A stretch of 8,160 nucleotides of DNA from Bordetella parapertussis. GTDB taxonomy: Bacteria > Pseudomonadota > Gammaproteobacteria > Burkholderiales > Burkholderiaceae_C. The position numbers and the translations under genes were made by a program. The stretch spans positions 1 through 8,160 of the forward strand of contig CALQBT020000102.1 of assembly GCA_943328885.2 (NCBI GenBank), in the 5' to 3' direction. Below, piece by piece: positions 1 to 7,049 of the stretch; the stretch's first letter is position 1; every line of letters starts with the position of its first letter. The notes under the pieces are model-generated. The model worked only from the letters and a program-made list of their open reading frames with translations. It was not told the DNA's origin and did not search any database.

Positions 1-2
1 CA

Positions 3-119
3 GACCGCTGGCAAGAAGCGCAAATGCTGATGCGCCTGGTGCGTGGTCTGTGGCACCGTATCGAGGACGAAGACGCCGCAGCAAGCGCGCAAGGCGCAGC
101 CGCCGCGACGAGCCAATGA
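3..119 (+). CDS. C-terminal fragment of an unidentified protein (5' end outside the window)
   Basis: A reading frame is open from the window edge to a TGA at 117-119, giving 38 residues. The fragment starts DRWQEAQMLMRLVRGLWHRI, continues with an acidic patch (EDED) and ends in an Ala/Gln/Ser-rich tail. The amphipathic, Arg/Leu-rich stretch followed by a low-complexity Ala tail looks like the end of a real protein, because codons in this frame have the G/C-rich third positions typical of the window. I do not recognise the family. It could be a regulator or an enzyme of the locus served by the downstream receptors, but nothing visible decides this. About 150 bp separate it from the first receptor gene. 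Confidence 0.5.
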   Translation, partial: DRWQEAQMLMRLVRGLWHRIEDEDAAASAQGAAAATSQ

Positions 120-206
120 ACCCGGCCGGCACGCCCCGCTGTCAACGCTCCGCCCACACCCTCAAGGATGTACACGCATGACTCGGGGCCACCGCAGCTG
201 GCTAAG

Positions 207-242
207 CCCTCAAGGTCTGAAACTTTCATTCACAACACCTTG
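207..242 (+). promoter_or_regulatory. Nested inverted repeats upstream of the first receptor gene (possible operator)
   Basis: TGAAACTTTCA (218-228) is a perfect inverted repeat around a central C. It lies inside a wider pair, CAAGGT (211-216) and ACCTTG (237-242). The nine bases CCCTCAAGG at 207-215 also occur as a direct repeat at 159-167. The stretch is more A/T-rich than its surroundings and lies 30-65 bp before the receptor start codon, where an operator or promoter would be expected. I could not identify convincing -35 and -10 boxes, so the regulatory role is an inference. Confidence 0.3.
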
Positions 243-257
243 CCGGTTTTGACCGGC
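242..257 (+). promoter_or_regulatory. Short hairpin just before the ribosome-binding site of the first receptor gene
   Basis: GCCGGT (242-247) and ACCGGC (252-257) are perfect reverse complements separated by TTTG, giving a 6-bp GC-rich stem with a four-base loop. The Shine-Dalgarno GGAGA (262-266) begins four bases after the stem and is followed by 7 nt before the ATG at 274. The stem could affect ribosome access or leader stability. It has no T-tract after it, so it is not an intrinsic terminator. Confidence 0.35.
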
Positions 258-273
258 GCACGGAGACTGCCCC

Positions 274-1230
274 ATGAACCGACGCCTGCCACTGTGGTGC
301 ACCGCGCTGCTCGCCGCCGCCTTGCCGCACCTGTCTGCACACGCCTTCCCTGAGCGCACCGTGAGCATGGTGGTGCCCTGCGGTCCCGGCGGCAGCACCG
401 ACCTGATCGCGCGCGCGTTGGCGCAGGAGATGAGCAAGACGCTGGGCCAGCAGGTGGTGGTGCTGAACAAGGCTGGTGCCGGCGGCGCCATCGGCGCTGC
501 CGAAGTGGCCGGCGCCAAACCCGATGGCCACACCATCGGCATGATGGCCGTCGGCCCGCTGACCACGCAACCGGCGCTGCGCAAGCTGAGCTACACACCG
601 GCTTCGTTCGACATGGTGTGCCGCGTGTATTCCAACCCTCAGGTGCTGCTGGTGCGCAAGGAAGCCCCTTACAAGGGCCTGCAAGACCTGGTGGCCGATG
701 CCAAACGCAACCCGGGCAAACTGAATTACGCGTCCACCGGCACCGGATCGGTGCCGCACCTGGCGCTCGCCTCGCTGAGCGCGGCCGCCGGCATGGACGT
801 GGTGCACGTGCCTTACAAAGGCGAAGCCGACATGCTGCAGGGCCTGATGAGCGGCGGCGTGTCGATGTTCCTGGGCCACCCCACGCTGCTGTCGGTGCAC
901 GCGCAGACGATGCGCGGCATCGCCGTGCTGGCACCCGGCCGGCTGAAGGAATACCCCGACCTGCCCACCGTGGGTGAGCAAGGCGCGCCGCCGCAGCACT
1001 TCGAGGTATGGGGCGGCTTGGTGGCGCCCAAAGGCACGCCACCGGCCGTGCTGGCGGCACTCGAGGCGGCCTGCCGAAGCGGCGCCGCAGCCGAAGCCTT
1101 TCGCAAGCAACTGGAAAACCTGAACACGCCCGTGCTGTACCAGGACGCCAAGGCCTTCGGCGTCTTTGTCAACGCCGAGTACGAACGCAACGCGCGGCTG
1201 CTGCGCGAAGCCGGCATCAAGCCCGAATGA
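274..1230 (+). CDS. Bug-family (TctC/TTT) periplasmic solute receptor, first of a tandem pair
   Basis: This is a 318-residue extracytoplasmic solute receptor, expected to bind a small organic acid (carboxylate or similar) in the periplasm. Residues 1-24 form a Sec signal peptide: basic NRR, a hydrophobic core, and AHA as the cleavage site. Family landmarks follow in order: the first pocket loop with PGGSTD (Asp43), NKAGAGG...IGAAEVA...KPDGHT (about 65-87), GKLNYASTGTGS (148-159), HVPYKG (178-183), the PDLPTVGEQG region (228-237) and WGGLVAPKGTP (246-256). Length is normal for the family. The ATG at 274 is chosen because GGAGA precedes it by 7 nt and the signal peptide begins there. One oddity is Cys36 in the pocket loop, where an aromatic residue is usual. 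A second receptor follows after 66 nt, probably in the same transcript. No TctA or TctB gene is visible. The family is certain; the ligand is unknown. Confidence 0.9.
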   Translation: MNRRLPLWCTALLAAALPHLSAHAFPERTVSMVVPCGPGGSTDLIARALAQEMSKTLGQQVVVLNKAGAGGAIGAAEVAGAKPDGHTIGMMAVGPLTTQPALRKLSYTPASFDMVCRVYSNPQVLLVRKEAPYKGLQDLVADAKRNPGKLNYASTGTGSVPHLALASLSAAAGMDVVHVPYKGEADMLQGLMSGGVSMFLGHPTLLSVHAQTMRGIAVLAPGRLKEYPDLPTVGEQGAPPQHFEVWGGLVAPKGTPPAVLAALEAACRSGAAAEAFRKQLENLNTPVLYQDAKAFGVFVNAEYERNARLLREAGIKPE

Positions 1231-1296
1231 CCTGGCTGGCGCACCACAACACGGGGCGCCGCCGAAAGCCCACTCCCCGCACCTCACGAGACCAAC

Positions 1297-2322
1297 ATGA
1301 CACCCCTCTGCACCCGCCGCCGCACGCTGCCCACCGTGGTCGCCATGCTCGCGCTGGCGGCCGCCACACTCACGACCGCCACCACAACCCCAAGCGCCTG
1401 GGCCCAGACAGCCCCCTGGCCCACACCCGGCAAGCCCATCCGCATCGTGTTGCCGTTCCCGGCCGGCTCGGGCACGGACGGCAACGTGCGTCTGATCGCC
1501 AAGCAGTTGCAAGAGCTGCTGGGCGGCCACCCGGTGATCGTCGATAACAAACCTGGCGCCGGCACTTTCATTGGTGCGGCGGACGTCGCGCGTGCCGCGC
1601 CCGATGGCCATACGCTGCTGTACACCATCGTCATCACGCACACGCAGAACCCGCACCTGTACGCCAAGCTGCCATACGACGCGGTGAAAGACTTCACCCC
1701 ACTGACGCAGGTCATGAAATCGGCCACCGTGCTAGTGACGCAGGTTTCAGCGCCCTACAACACGATCGCCGAGTTGGTGAGCTACGCCAAAGCCAACCCG
1801 GGCAAGTTGAACTACGCGTCGTATTCGGCCGGCTCCACGTCACACCTGAACGGCGAGTTGCTCAAGATGCGCACCGGCATCGATATCGTGCATGTGCCCA
1901 ACAAGGGCACGCCCGACGCCACGCGCGCGCTGCTGGCTGGTGATGTGCAGCTCTACTTCGACGGCACCACGACCGCCATTGCACAGATGCGCGCCGGCAA
2001 GTTCAAGGCGCTGGGCGCCGCCACGCCCACGCGCGTGCCGGCGCTGCCCGACGTGCCCACCATCGCCGAACAAGGTGTGCCGGGCCTGGACATCGTGGGT
2101 TGGCAGGCGCTGTTCGGCCCCGGCAACATGACGCCAGAGTTGGCCGCGCGCGTGGCCGGCGCCCTGCGCCAGGTGGTGACCACGCCCGACTTCATCAAGT
2201 TCGTCGAGCAGCAGGGTGCGCAGCCTTCGGGTGCCAGCGGTCCCGACTTTGCCGTCATCGTGAAAAGTGACCACGACCGATGGGGCGAAGTCATCCGCGC
2301 GGCCAAGATCAAGCTCGAGTAA
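1297..2322 (+). CDS. Bug-family (TctC/TTT) periplasmic solute receptor, second of a tandem pair
   Basis: This 341-residue protein belongs to the same receptor family as its upstream neighbour. Its long signal peptide has RRR at residues 7-9, a hydrophobic Ala/Leu/Thr segment, and AWA at 34-36 before the probable cleavage. The pocket loop reads LPFPAGSGTD (Asp61). It is followed by NKPGAGTFIGAADVARAAPDG (about 84-104, quoted here with a residue extra at neither end), GKLNYASYSAGSTSH (169-183), HVPNKG (199-204), an AGKFKALGAAT segment (233-243) and LPDVPTIAEQGVPG (250-263). Asn202 replaces the Tyr usually found in HVPYKG, and Gly-Ser replaces the usual Gly-Gly in the pocket loop, so its ligand may differ from that of the first receptor. 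The ribosome-binding site is weak (CGAGAC, 1287-1292). Translation ends in TAA; no intrinsic terminator is apparent before the convergent tRNA gene. Confidence 0.9.
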   Translation: MTPLCTRRRTLPTVVAMLALAAATLTTATTTPSAWAQTAPWPTPGKPIRIVLPFPAGSGTDGNVRLIAKQLQELLGGHPVIVDNKPGAGTFIGAADVARAAPDGHTLLYTIVITHTQNPHLYAKLPYDAVKDFTPLTQVMKSATVLVTQVSAPYNTIAELVSYAKANPGKLNYASYSAGSTSHLNGELLKMRTGIDIVHVPNKGTPDATRALLAGDVQLYFDGTTTAIAQMRAGKFKALGAATPTRVPALPDVPTIAEQGVPGLDIVGWQALFGPGNMTPELAARVAGALRQVVTTPDFIKFVEQQGAQPSGASGPDFAVIVKSDHDRWGEVIRAAKIKLE

Positions 2323-2434
2323 GCAGCCATCGCCGCCGCCGAAGCTCGCAACGGGGCACTCCCACTGAGGACCTAGGCAGATGGATCAGTAGCCCTGCGC
2401 TCAACCTTGTACCGCTTGTTCTGCTTTCCTGACC

Positions 2435-2521
2435 TGGTGCGCGGGGCCGGACTCGAACCGGCACGCCCGTAAAGGCGTCAGGACCTAAACCTGGTGCGTC
2501 TACCAATTTCGCCACCCGCGC
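2435..2521 (-). tRNA. tRNA-Leu, anticodon UAG, with encoded CCA
   Basis: Read on the minus strand, this is an 87-nt class II tRNA. The acceptor stem GCGCGGG (2521-2515) pairs perfectly with CCCGCGC (2445-2439), followed by the discriminator A and an encoded CCA (2437-2435). The D-arm contains AATTGGTAGA. The anticodon loop is TTTAGGT, giving anticodon TAG at 2487-2485, which reads CUN leucine codons. A long variable arm has a CGCC/GGCG stem, and the T-arm is GCCGG-TTCGAGT-CCGGC. The top pair of the anticodon stem (27-43) is C-A instead of a Watson-Crick pair. The gene lies 125 nt downstream of the RND pump on the same strand. I see no clear promoter of its own, and no intrinsic terminator after it. 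Confidence 0.97.
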
Positions 2522-2646
2522 GGATTGCCTGGCCCGGAAGTTCGCCAATGTCCCGATCGGCAAGTCCACAAGAGGCGATCTCGCAAGCACACGATGGCGC
2601 AAGCACCACCCGCTCAACGCCCGATCCCCTCGGCCAGCCCATCATT

Positions 2647-5600
2647 CTAGTCGGCCAACACCGCGCCATGTCCCGGAGGCTGGCGCCTGACCCGAAACCA
2701 GGCCGCATACATCGCCGGCAACGACAGCAGCGTCAGCGCGGTGGCCACGACCAAGCCGCCCATGATCGCCACCGCCATCGGCCCCCAGAACACGCTGCGC
2801 GTGAGCGGGATCATCGCCAACACCGCCGCGGCCGCGGTCAGCACGATGGGACGGAATCGCCGAACCGCGGCCTCGACGATCGCGTCCCAGGCCGGCAGTC
2901 CGCGCGCGCGGTCTTGCTCGATCTGGTCGATCAGGATCACCGAGTTGCGCATGATCATGCCCATCAGCGCGATCACACCCAGCAGCGCGACAAAGCCGAA
3001 AGGCCGATCCAGCAGCAAAAGCGCGCCAGCCACGCCGGCGATGCCCAGCGGCCCCGTCAGGAACACCAGCATCGCGCGCGAGAAGCTCTGCAACTGCAGC
3101 ATCAGCAGCGTGAAGATGAGGAACAGCATCACCGGCACACCGGCAGCGATCGAGCCTTGCCCCTTGCTGCTTTGCTCCTGCGCACCGGCGATCCGAATGT
3201 CGTAGTCCGGCGGCAACTGACGCTTGATGGCCTCGATCTGAGCCGCAACGGCCCGGGTAACCGTCGGCCCTTGCACGCCGTCGATCACATCGCCCTGCAC
3301 CGTGATCGCGTACTGGCGGCCTTCGCGCCACAGCACGCCAGGCTCCCAGCCGAAGCCTATGCGGGCGATCTGCGTCAGCGGAATTGCCCGCCCGCTGCTG
3401 GTGGGCAGGTAGGCGTTGCCGATGTCAGTCAGCACCTTGCGCTCTTGCAGCGGTTGGCGCAGCACGATGTCGACCAGCTTGTCGCCCTCGCGGTATTGAC
3501 CCACGGTGCTGCCGCTCAAGCCGGTGCGCGCGCTCTGCGCGATGGCCTGGCTGCTCACGCCCAGCGCGCGGGCCTTGTCCTGGTCGACATCGAGTCGCAG
3601 CACCTTGACCTGCTCGTTCCAGTTGTCGTTGACACCGCGCATGCTGGGGTGAGCGCGCAACACCTCCTTGACCTGATCGCCCGCTTGGCGAACCAGGTTC
3701 AGATCCGCGCCCATGACCCTGAACTGGACAGGATAGTCCACCGGCGGTCCGTTGGGCAGCACCTTGACGCGGGCGCGCACCTCGGAAAACTCTGCGGCCA
3801 GCAACGCCGACAAGCCGCCGCGCAGACGCTCTCGCGCGGCCAGGTCTTTGGGCAACAGGATCACCTGGCTGACATTGGTCTGCGGGAAGATCTGGTTGAG
3901 CGGCAGGTAGAACCTGGGCACACCGCTGCCGATCCAGGTGGTGACACTCTCGATGTCAGGCTCGCTCATCATGCGAGCCTCGAAGCGCCGCGCCAGCGTC
4001 TCGCTCTCGCGCTGACTGCTGCCTTCGGGCAACCACAGGTCGACCAGGATCTCGGGTCGGCTCGAATCTGGGAAGAACTGTTGCTGCACCTTGCCCAGCG
4101 CGAAAACGCCGGCCCCGAACAACGCGAAAGTCAAGGCCAGCGTGATCCAACGGTGCCGAACGCAGGCGTCGACCAAGCCACGAAAGCGGTTGTAGAAAGG
4201 CGTGTCGAACAACTCATGCGCCTGGCCCCCTTCGACCTGGGGCCGCGTGTGCAGCAGCCAGGCCCCCAGGTAAGGCACGAAGTAGACCGACACCAGCCAT
4301 GAAATCACCAGCGCTGCCGAGGTGACCGCGAAAATCGCGAAGGTGTATTCCCCGGTCACCGACTTGGCAAGTCCGATGGGCAGAAAGCCAGCCGCGGTGA
4401 TCAAAGTGCCGGTGAGCATCGGCATCGAGGTCACCTCGTAGGCAAAGGTGGCCGCGCGCACCTTGTCGTAGCCCTCCTCGAGCTTGCGCACCATCATCTC
4501 GACCGCGATGATGGCGTCGTCGACCAGCAAGCCCAGCGAGATGATCAAGGAGCCGAGCGAGATCTTGTGCAGCCCGACACCCCAGTAGTACATCGCCACG
4601 AAGGTGATCGCCAGCACCAGCGGGATCGTGATCCCCACGACCATACCGGGCCAGATGTCGATCCGCAAAGGCTTGGTATGCAGCCCCAGCGCGATCAAAC
4701 TGACCAGTAGCACCACTGCCACCGCCTCGATCAGTACATGCACGAACTCGCCGACCGATTTCGACACCGCCGCCGGCTGATCCTGGATCCGCGACAACGT
4801 GATGCCGGCGGGCAGGTCAGCGCGGATCGCCTCGATGCGGCGGTTCAAGGCCTGCCCGAGCGCGATGATGTCGCCGCCCTTGGCCATCGACACGCCCAGC
4901 GCGGTCACGGCCTGGCCTTGATAGCGAACCTTGACGGCCGGCGGGTCGACCACGCCACGGCGGATCACGGCGATGTCAGACAATTGCAGGGTGCTGGCCA
5001 GACCCGTGGTCGGGTTGGTGGCACGGATCGGCAGACGCCGGATGTCGGCAACCGCGCCGAAAGCGCCGGCCACCCGTACCTGCAGGTTCTGCGTGCCCGC
5101 GTCGAGCAGTCCGGCGCCCTCGACAGCGTTTTGCGCTGCCAACTGACCCAGCACCTGGTTCATGTCGAGCCCGAGTTGGGCCAAGCGTTGCTGCGAAATC
5201 TCGATGAAGATCTTCTCGGCCTGCGCACCGAACACCTCGACCTTCGCCACATCGGGCACACGCAGCAATTGCGACCGCAGGTTTTCGGCAAAGACACGCA
5301 ATTCCTCGTCGCCAAACCCATCCGCCGACAACGCAAAGATCGAGCCGTAGACATCGCCAAAGTCGTCGTTGAAGAACGGGCCGAGCGTGCCAGCAGGCAG
5401 CGTACCTCGCATGTCGGCTATCTTTTTGCGCACCTGGTACCAGCTGTTGCTGACCTCCTTGGGCGGCGCGCTGTCCTTCAACTCCAGAATCGTGAATGAT
5501 TCGCCCGGCTTGGTGTAGCTGCGAACGGTGTCCGCATAGGGCACCTCCTGCAGCGTGCGCTCGATCTTGTCAGTGACTTGCTCGGCAATCTGCTGCGCGG

Positions 5601-5802
5601 TCGCGCCGGGCCAGAAAGACTGCACGACCATCGCCCTGAAGGTGAACGGCGGGTCTTCGTCCTGCCCGAGCTGAAAGTAGGCCGCCGTGCCGAGCAGCAA
5701 CAGCACCACCATCAGGTAGCGGGTGAGCGCGGGATGTTCCAGCGCCCAGCGTGAGATGTTCAAACGCGAGCGGCCAGGCTCCGGCTTGGGATGATTCGTC
5801 AT
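2647..5802 (-). CDS. HAE1-type RND multidrug efflux pump, inner-membrane subunit
   Basis: This 1051-residue proton-driven transporter is expected to move drugs or other amphiphiles out through a tripartite complex. The first membrane helix is near residues 28-45, followed by QDEDPPF and WPGAT of the porter domain. The central helices (about 352-520) carry GLLVDDAIIAVE, with the proton-relay pair Asp428-Asp429. A second porter domain spans about 570-880, and the last helices (about 885-1037) include MRNSVILIDQIEQD. Arg952 occupies the place of the relay Lys940 of AcrB, as in a number of HAE1 relatives. The start at 5802 is preferred over an in-frame ATG at 5883: GGAG at 5816-5813 precedes it by 10 nt, the upstream 27 residues are Arg/Pro-rich and would overlap the preceding gene, and the family N-terminus fits. 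The N-terminal half resembles TriC-type pumps from memory, so a narrower name is not given. It is not HpnN, despite the hopanoid genes nearby. Confidence 0.93.
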   Translation of the reverse strand: MTNHPKPEPGRSRLNISRWALEHPALTRYLMVVLLLLGTAAYFQLGQDEDPPFTFRAMVVQSFWPGATAQQIAEQVTDKIERTLQEVPYADTVRSYTKPGESFTILELKDSAPPKEVSNSWYQVRKKIADMRGTLPAGTLGPFFNDDFGDVYGSIFALSADGFGDEELRVFAENLRSQLLRVPDVAKVEVFGAQAEKIFIEISQQRLAQLGLDMNQVLGQLAAQNAVEGAGLLDAGTQNLQVRVAGAFGAVADIRRLPIRATNPTTGLASTLQLSDIAVIRRGVVDPPAVKVRYQGQAVTALGVSMAKGGDIIALGQALNRRIEAIRADLPAGITLSRIQDQPAAVSKSVGEFVHVLIEAVAVVLLVSLIALGLHTKPLRIDIWPGMVVGITIPLVLAITFVAMYYWGVGLHKISLGSLIISLGLLVDDAIIAVEMMVRKLEEGYDKVRAATFAYEVTSMPMLTGTLITAAGFLPIGLAKSVTGEYTFAIFAVTSAALVISWLVSVYFVPYLGAWLLHTRPQVEGGQAHELFDTPFYNRFRGLVDACVRHRWITLALTFALFGAGVFALGKVQQQFFPDSSRPEILVDLWLPEGSSQRESETLARRFEARMMSEPDIESVTTWIGSGVPRFYLPLNQIFPQTNVSQVILLPKDLAARERLRGGLSALLAAEFSEVRARVKVLPNGPPVDYPVQFRVMGADLNLVRQAGDQVKEVLRAHPSMRGVNDNWNEQVKVLRLDVDQDKARALGVSSQAIAQSARTGLSGSTVGQYREGDKLVDIVLRQPLQERKVLTDIGNAYLPTSSGRAIPLTQIARIGFGWEPGVLWREGRQYAITVQGDVIDGVQGPTVTRAVAAQIEAIKRQLPPDYDIRIAGAQEQSSKGQGSIAAGVPVMLFLIFTLLMLQLQSFSRAMLVFLTGPLGIAGVAGALLLLDRPFGFVALLGVIALMGMIMRNSVILIDQIEQDRARGLPAWDAIVEAAVRRFRPIVLTAAAAVLAMIPLTRSVFWGPMAVAIMGGLVVATALTLLSLPAMYAAWFRVRRQPPGHGAVLAD

Positions 5803-5812
5803 CGGATTCGGA

Positions 5813-5816
5813 CTCC
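5813..5816 (-). promoter_or_regulatory. Ribosome-binding site of the RND pump gene
   Basis: On the minus strand GGAG (5816-5813) lies in the 22-nt gap between the stop codon of the fusion-protein gene (5827-5825) and the ATG at 5802-5800, with 10 nt between motif and start. It supports the shorter 1051-residue reading of the pump over the upstream in-frame ATG. Confidence 0.55.
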
Positions 5817-5824
5817 GGCGCCGG

Positions 5825-6955
5825 TCAGTGCGAGGCCGCCGCGCCGGGCGACGACGCGCCGGCCGCTTGCACCGCGGCCGCACCGGGTTCGACGTACCAG
5901 CGCACCTTCTGCCCTGTGGTCAGCGCATGAACTCCGGCTGTCACCACCACCTGCCCAGGGACCAGACCACCGCCGATCAACGCCAGGTTGCCGTCGGCAC
6001 CGGCCACCTCCACCCGCTGCGCCCGCACCGTCATCGTCGAGACATCGACCAGCCAGACCATCGACTGGCCAGCCTGCTCGAACAACGCGGGCAAGGGCAG
6101 CTTGATCACACCGGCGAGCACCGGCGCGTCGATCAACACAGAGGCAGTCTGGCCTAGGCGAAGCGTGGTCGCGCCCAGATCAGCCTTGACGAGAAAGGTA
6201 CGGGTCATGGGGTCGGCCGCGGCGGAGACCTCGCGCACCGTCGCCGGCAACAAGGCCGCGCCAGCGCCCCAGACGCGCAGCTTCAATGCACCAGGACGAC
6301 CCAGCAACGACCGAACGGCCGCAGCCCGGTCTTCGGGCACGCTGAAGACGGCGTCGCGCGGGCCGTCGTGTGCCAACCGCAGCACCGTCATGCCAGCGGC
6401 CAGTACCGCGCCGGGTTCGGCTTCCACCGCGGTCACCACGCCCGGCACATCGGCAGTGAGCAAGGCGTAGCCGGCCTGGTTGTTCTGAACACCCGACTGT
6501 GCCTTTGCTTGCTCGACCTGAGCCCGACTGGTCTTGAGCAAGGCCTCCCGGCGCTCGAGTTCCATGCCGCTGACGAAGCCCTGGTCGCGCAAAACCTTGT
6601 AGCGCTTGAATTCGGCCTCATTGACTTCGAGCTGGGCCTGGGCCGTGTTCACCGCCGCTTGCGCCGCGTCCTGGCCCAGGCGCAAATCGCTGGCGTCTAG
6701 CTGCGCCAGCGTCTGACCGGCTTTGACCAGATCGCCCAGATTGACCCTGCGCTGCAGCAGTTTGCCGCCGACTCTGAACGCCAGCTTCGATTCGATCCGC
6801 GCCCGGATCTCGGCGGCATATTCCTGCTGCAACGCACTCGAGCCTGTTTGCAGCGTCAGGGTTCGCACCGCGCGCACGGGTTCTTCGGTGGGTGACGGCT
6901 TGGTACAGGCCATCAGGATGGGCAGGACCAGCAAGGGCATGAAGTGAAGACGCAT
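5825..6955 (-). CDS. RND efflux periplasmic adaptor (membrane-fusion) lipoprotein
   Basis: This 376-residue HlyD/AcrA-type adaptor links the inner-membrane pump encoded next to it to an outer-membrane channel. A short hydrophobic leader ends in the lipobox LMAC, so Cys17 is the probable lipidated residue. Two lipoyl half-motifs (about 55-90, with RVGGKLLQRRVNLGDLVKAG, and about 162-195, with PGVVTAVEAEPGAVL) flank an alpha-helical hairpin (about 92-158). The hairpin tip contains Arg118-x3-Leu122-x6-Ser129, the motif known from adaptors that dock TolC-like channels. A beta-barrel (about 200-280) and a membrane-proximal domain (about 285-355) follow, then an Ala/Gly-rich tail. The start ATG at 6955-6953 has only a weak, distant AAGG upstream; a start at Met6 would also leave the lipobox intact. 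It is first in an operon with the RND pump and is driven by the promoter at 7049-7021. Confidence 0.92.
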   Translation of the reverse strand: MRLHFMPLLVLPILMACTKPSPTEEPVRAVRTLTLQTGSSALQQEYAAEIRARIESKLAFRVGGKLLQRRVNLGDLVKAGQTLAQLDASDLRLGQDAAQAAVNTAQAQLEVNEAEFKRYKVLRDQGFVSGMELERREALLKTSRAQVEQAKAQSGVQNNQAGYALLTADVPGVVTAVEAEPGAVLAAGMTVLRLAHDGPRDAVFSVPEDRAAAVRSLLGRPGALKLRVWGAGAALLPATVREVSAAADPMTRTFLVKADLGATTLRLGQTASVLIDAPVLAGVIKLPLPALFEQAGQSMVWLVDVSTMTVRAQRVEVAGADGNLALIGGGLVPGQVVVTAGVHALTTGQKVRWYVEPGAAAVQAAGASSPGAAASH

Positions 6956-6999
6956 GTAGGAGAAGACCTTGGAAGGAGGCGCGAAGGACAGTTCGTCAA

Positions 7000-7023
7000 A
7001 TTAATGACCAATTGGTCAGTAAT
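7000..7023. promoter_or_regulatory. Palindromic operator, probably for a TetR/AcrR-type repressor
   Basis: TGACCAATTGGTCA (7005-7018) is a perfect 14-bp palindrome. Symmetry extends outward to 7000-7023 with one mismatched pair (7004 with 7019). It begins right after the -10 box of the efflux promoter and covers the predicted transcription start near 7014, where a bound dimer would block initiation. Palindromes of this size and placement are characteristic of TetR-family regulation of RND operons. The binding protein itself is not encoded in the window, so the regulator family is inferred. An extra half-site, GACCAA, lies at 7030-7035 within the promoter spacer. Confidence 0.7.
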
Positions 7024-7049
7024 ATAAAAGACCAACGCACACCTGTCAA
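7021..7049 (-). promoter_or_regulatory. Sigma-70-type promoter of the efflux operon
   Basis: On the minus strand the consensus -35 hexamer TTGACA (7049-7044) is followed by a 17-nt spacer and the -10 hexamer TATATT (7026-7021). Transcription is expected to start near 7014, giving a leader of about 60 nt before the adaptor start codon at 6955. The region is A/T-rich against a GC-rich background. In strength and spacing it is the best promoter I could read in the window, which fits a strong promoter held down by a repressor at the overlapping palindrome. Confidence 0.75.

Noticed and set aside
226..1656. A 476-codon minus-strand open frame antisense to both receptor genes
   Set aside because: It spans two clear receptor genes and their intergenic gap, has a His/Gly/Arg-biased composition and shows no family motif. 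It is a shadow of high GC codon usage.
2323..2434. Possible terminator between the receptor operon and the convergent tRNA
   Set aside because: Only a 5-bp pair (ACTGA at 2364-2368 with TCAGT at 2386-2390) with a long loop is present, and there is no T-tract. I see no other feature in this 112-bp gap.
2522..2646. Promoter for tRNA-Leu or terminator for the pump gene
   Set aside because: The gap contains an 8-bp palindrome CCGATCGG (2553-2560) and weak pairings, but no convincing -10/-35 boxes in the minus direction and no stem followed by a T-tract.
2494..4302. A 602-codon plus-strand open frame antisense to the RND pump and crossing the tRNA gene
   Set aside because: Its product is rich in Arg, His and Gln with no recognisable domain, and it begins inside the tRNA. 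The opposite strand encodes an intact, motif-complete RND pump; long antisense frames are expected in GC-rich DNA.
2647..5802. HpnN-type hopanoid transporter, because of the nearby hpnC and hpnD
   Set aside because: The protein is a 1051-residue HAE1 pump paired with an adaptor and carries the AcrB-like Asp-Asp relay motif. HpnN is a shorter MMPL-type protein without such an adaptor.
5803..5883. N-terminal extension of the RND pump from an ATG at 5883
   Set aside because: The 27 added residues are Arg/Pro-rich, overlap the end of the adaptor gene, and lack the family look. The ATG at 5802 has a suitable Shine-Dalgarno in the intergenic gap.
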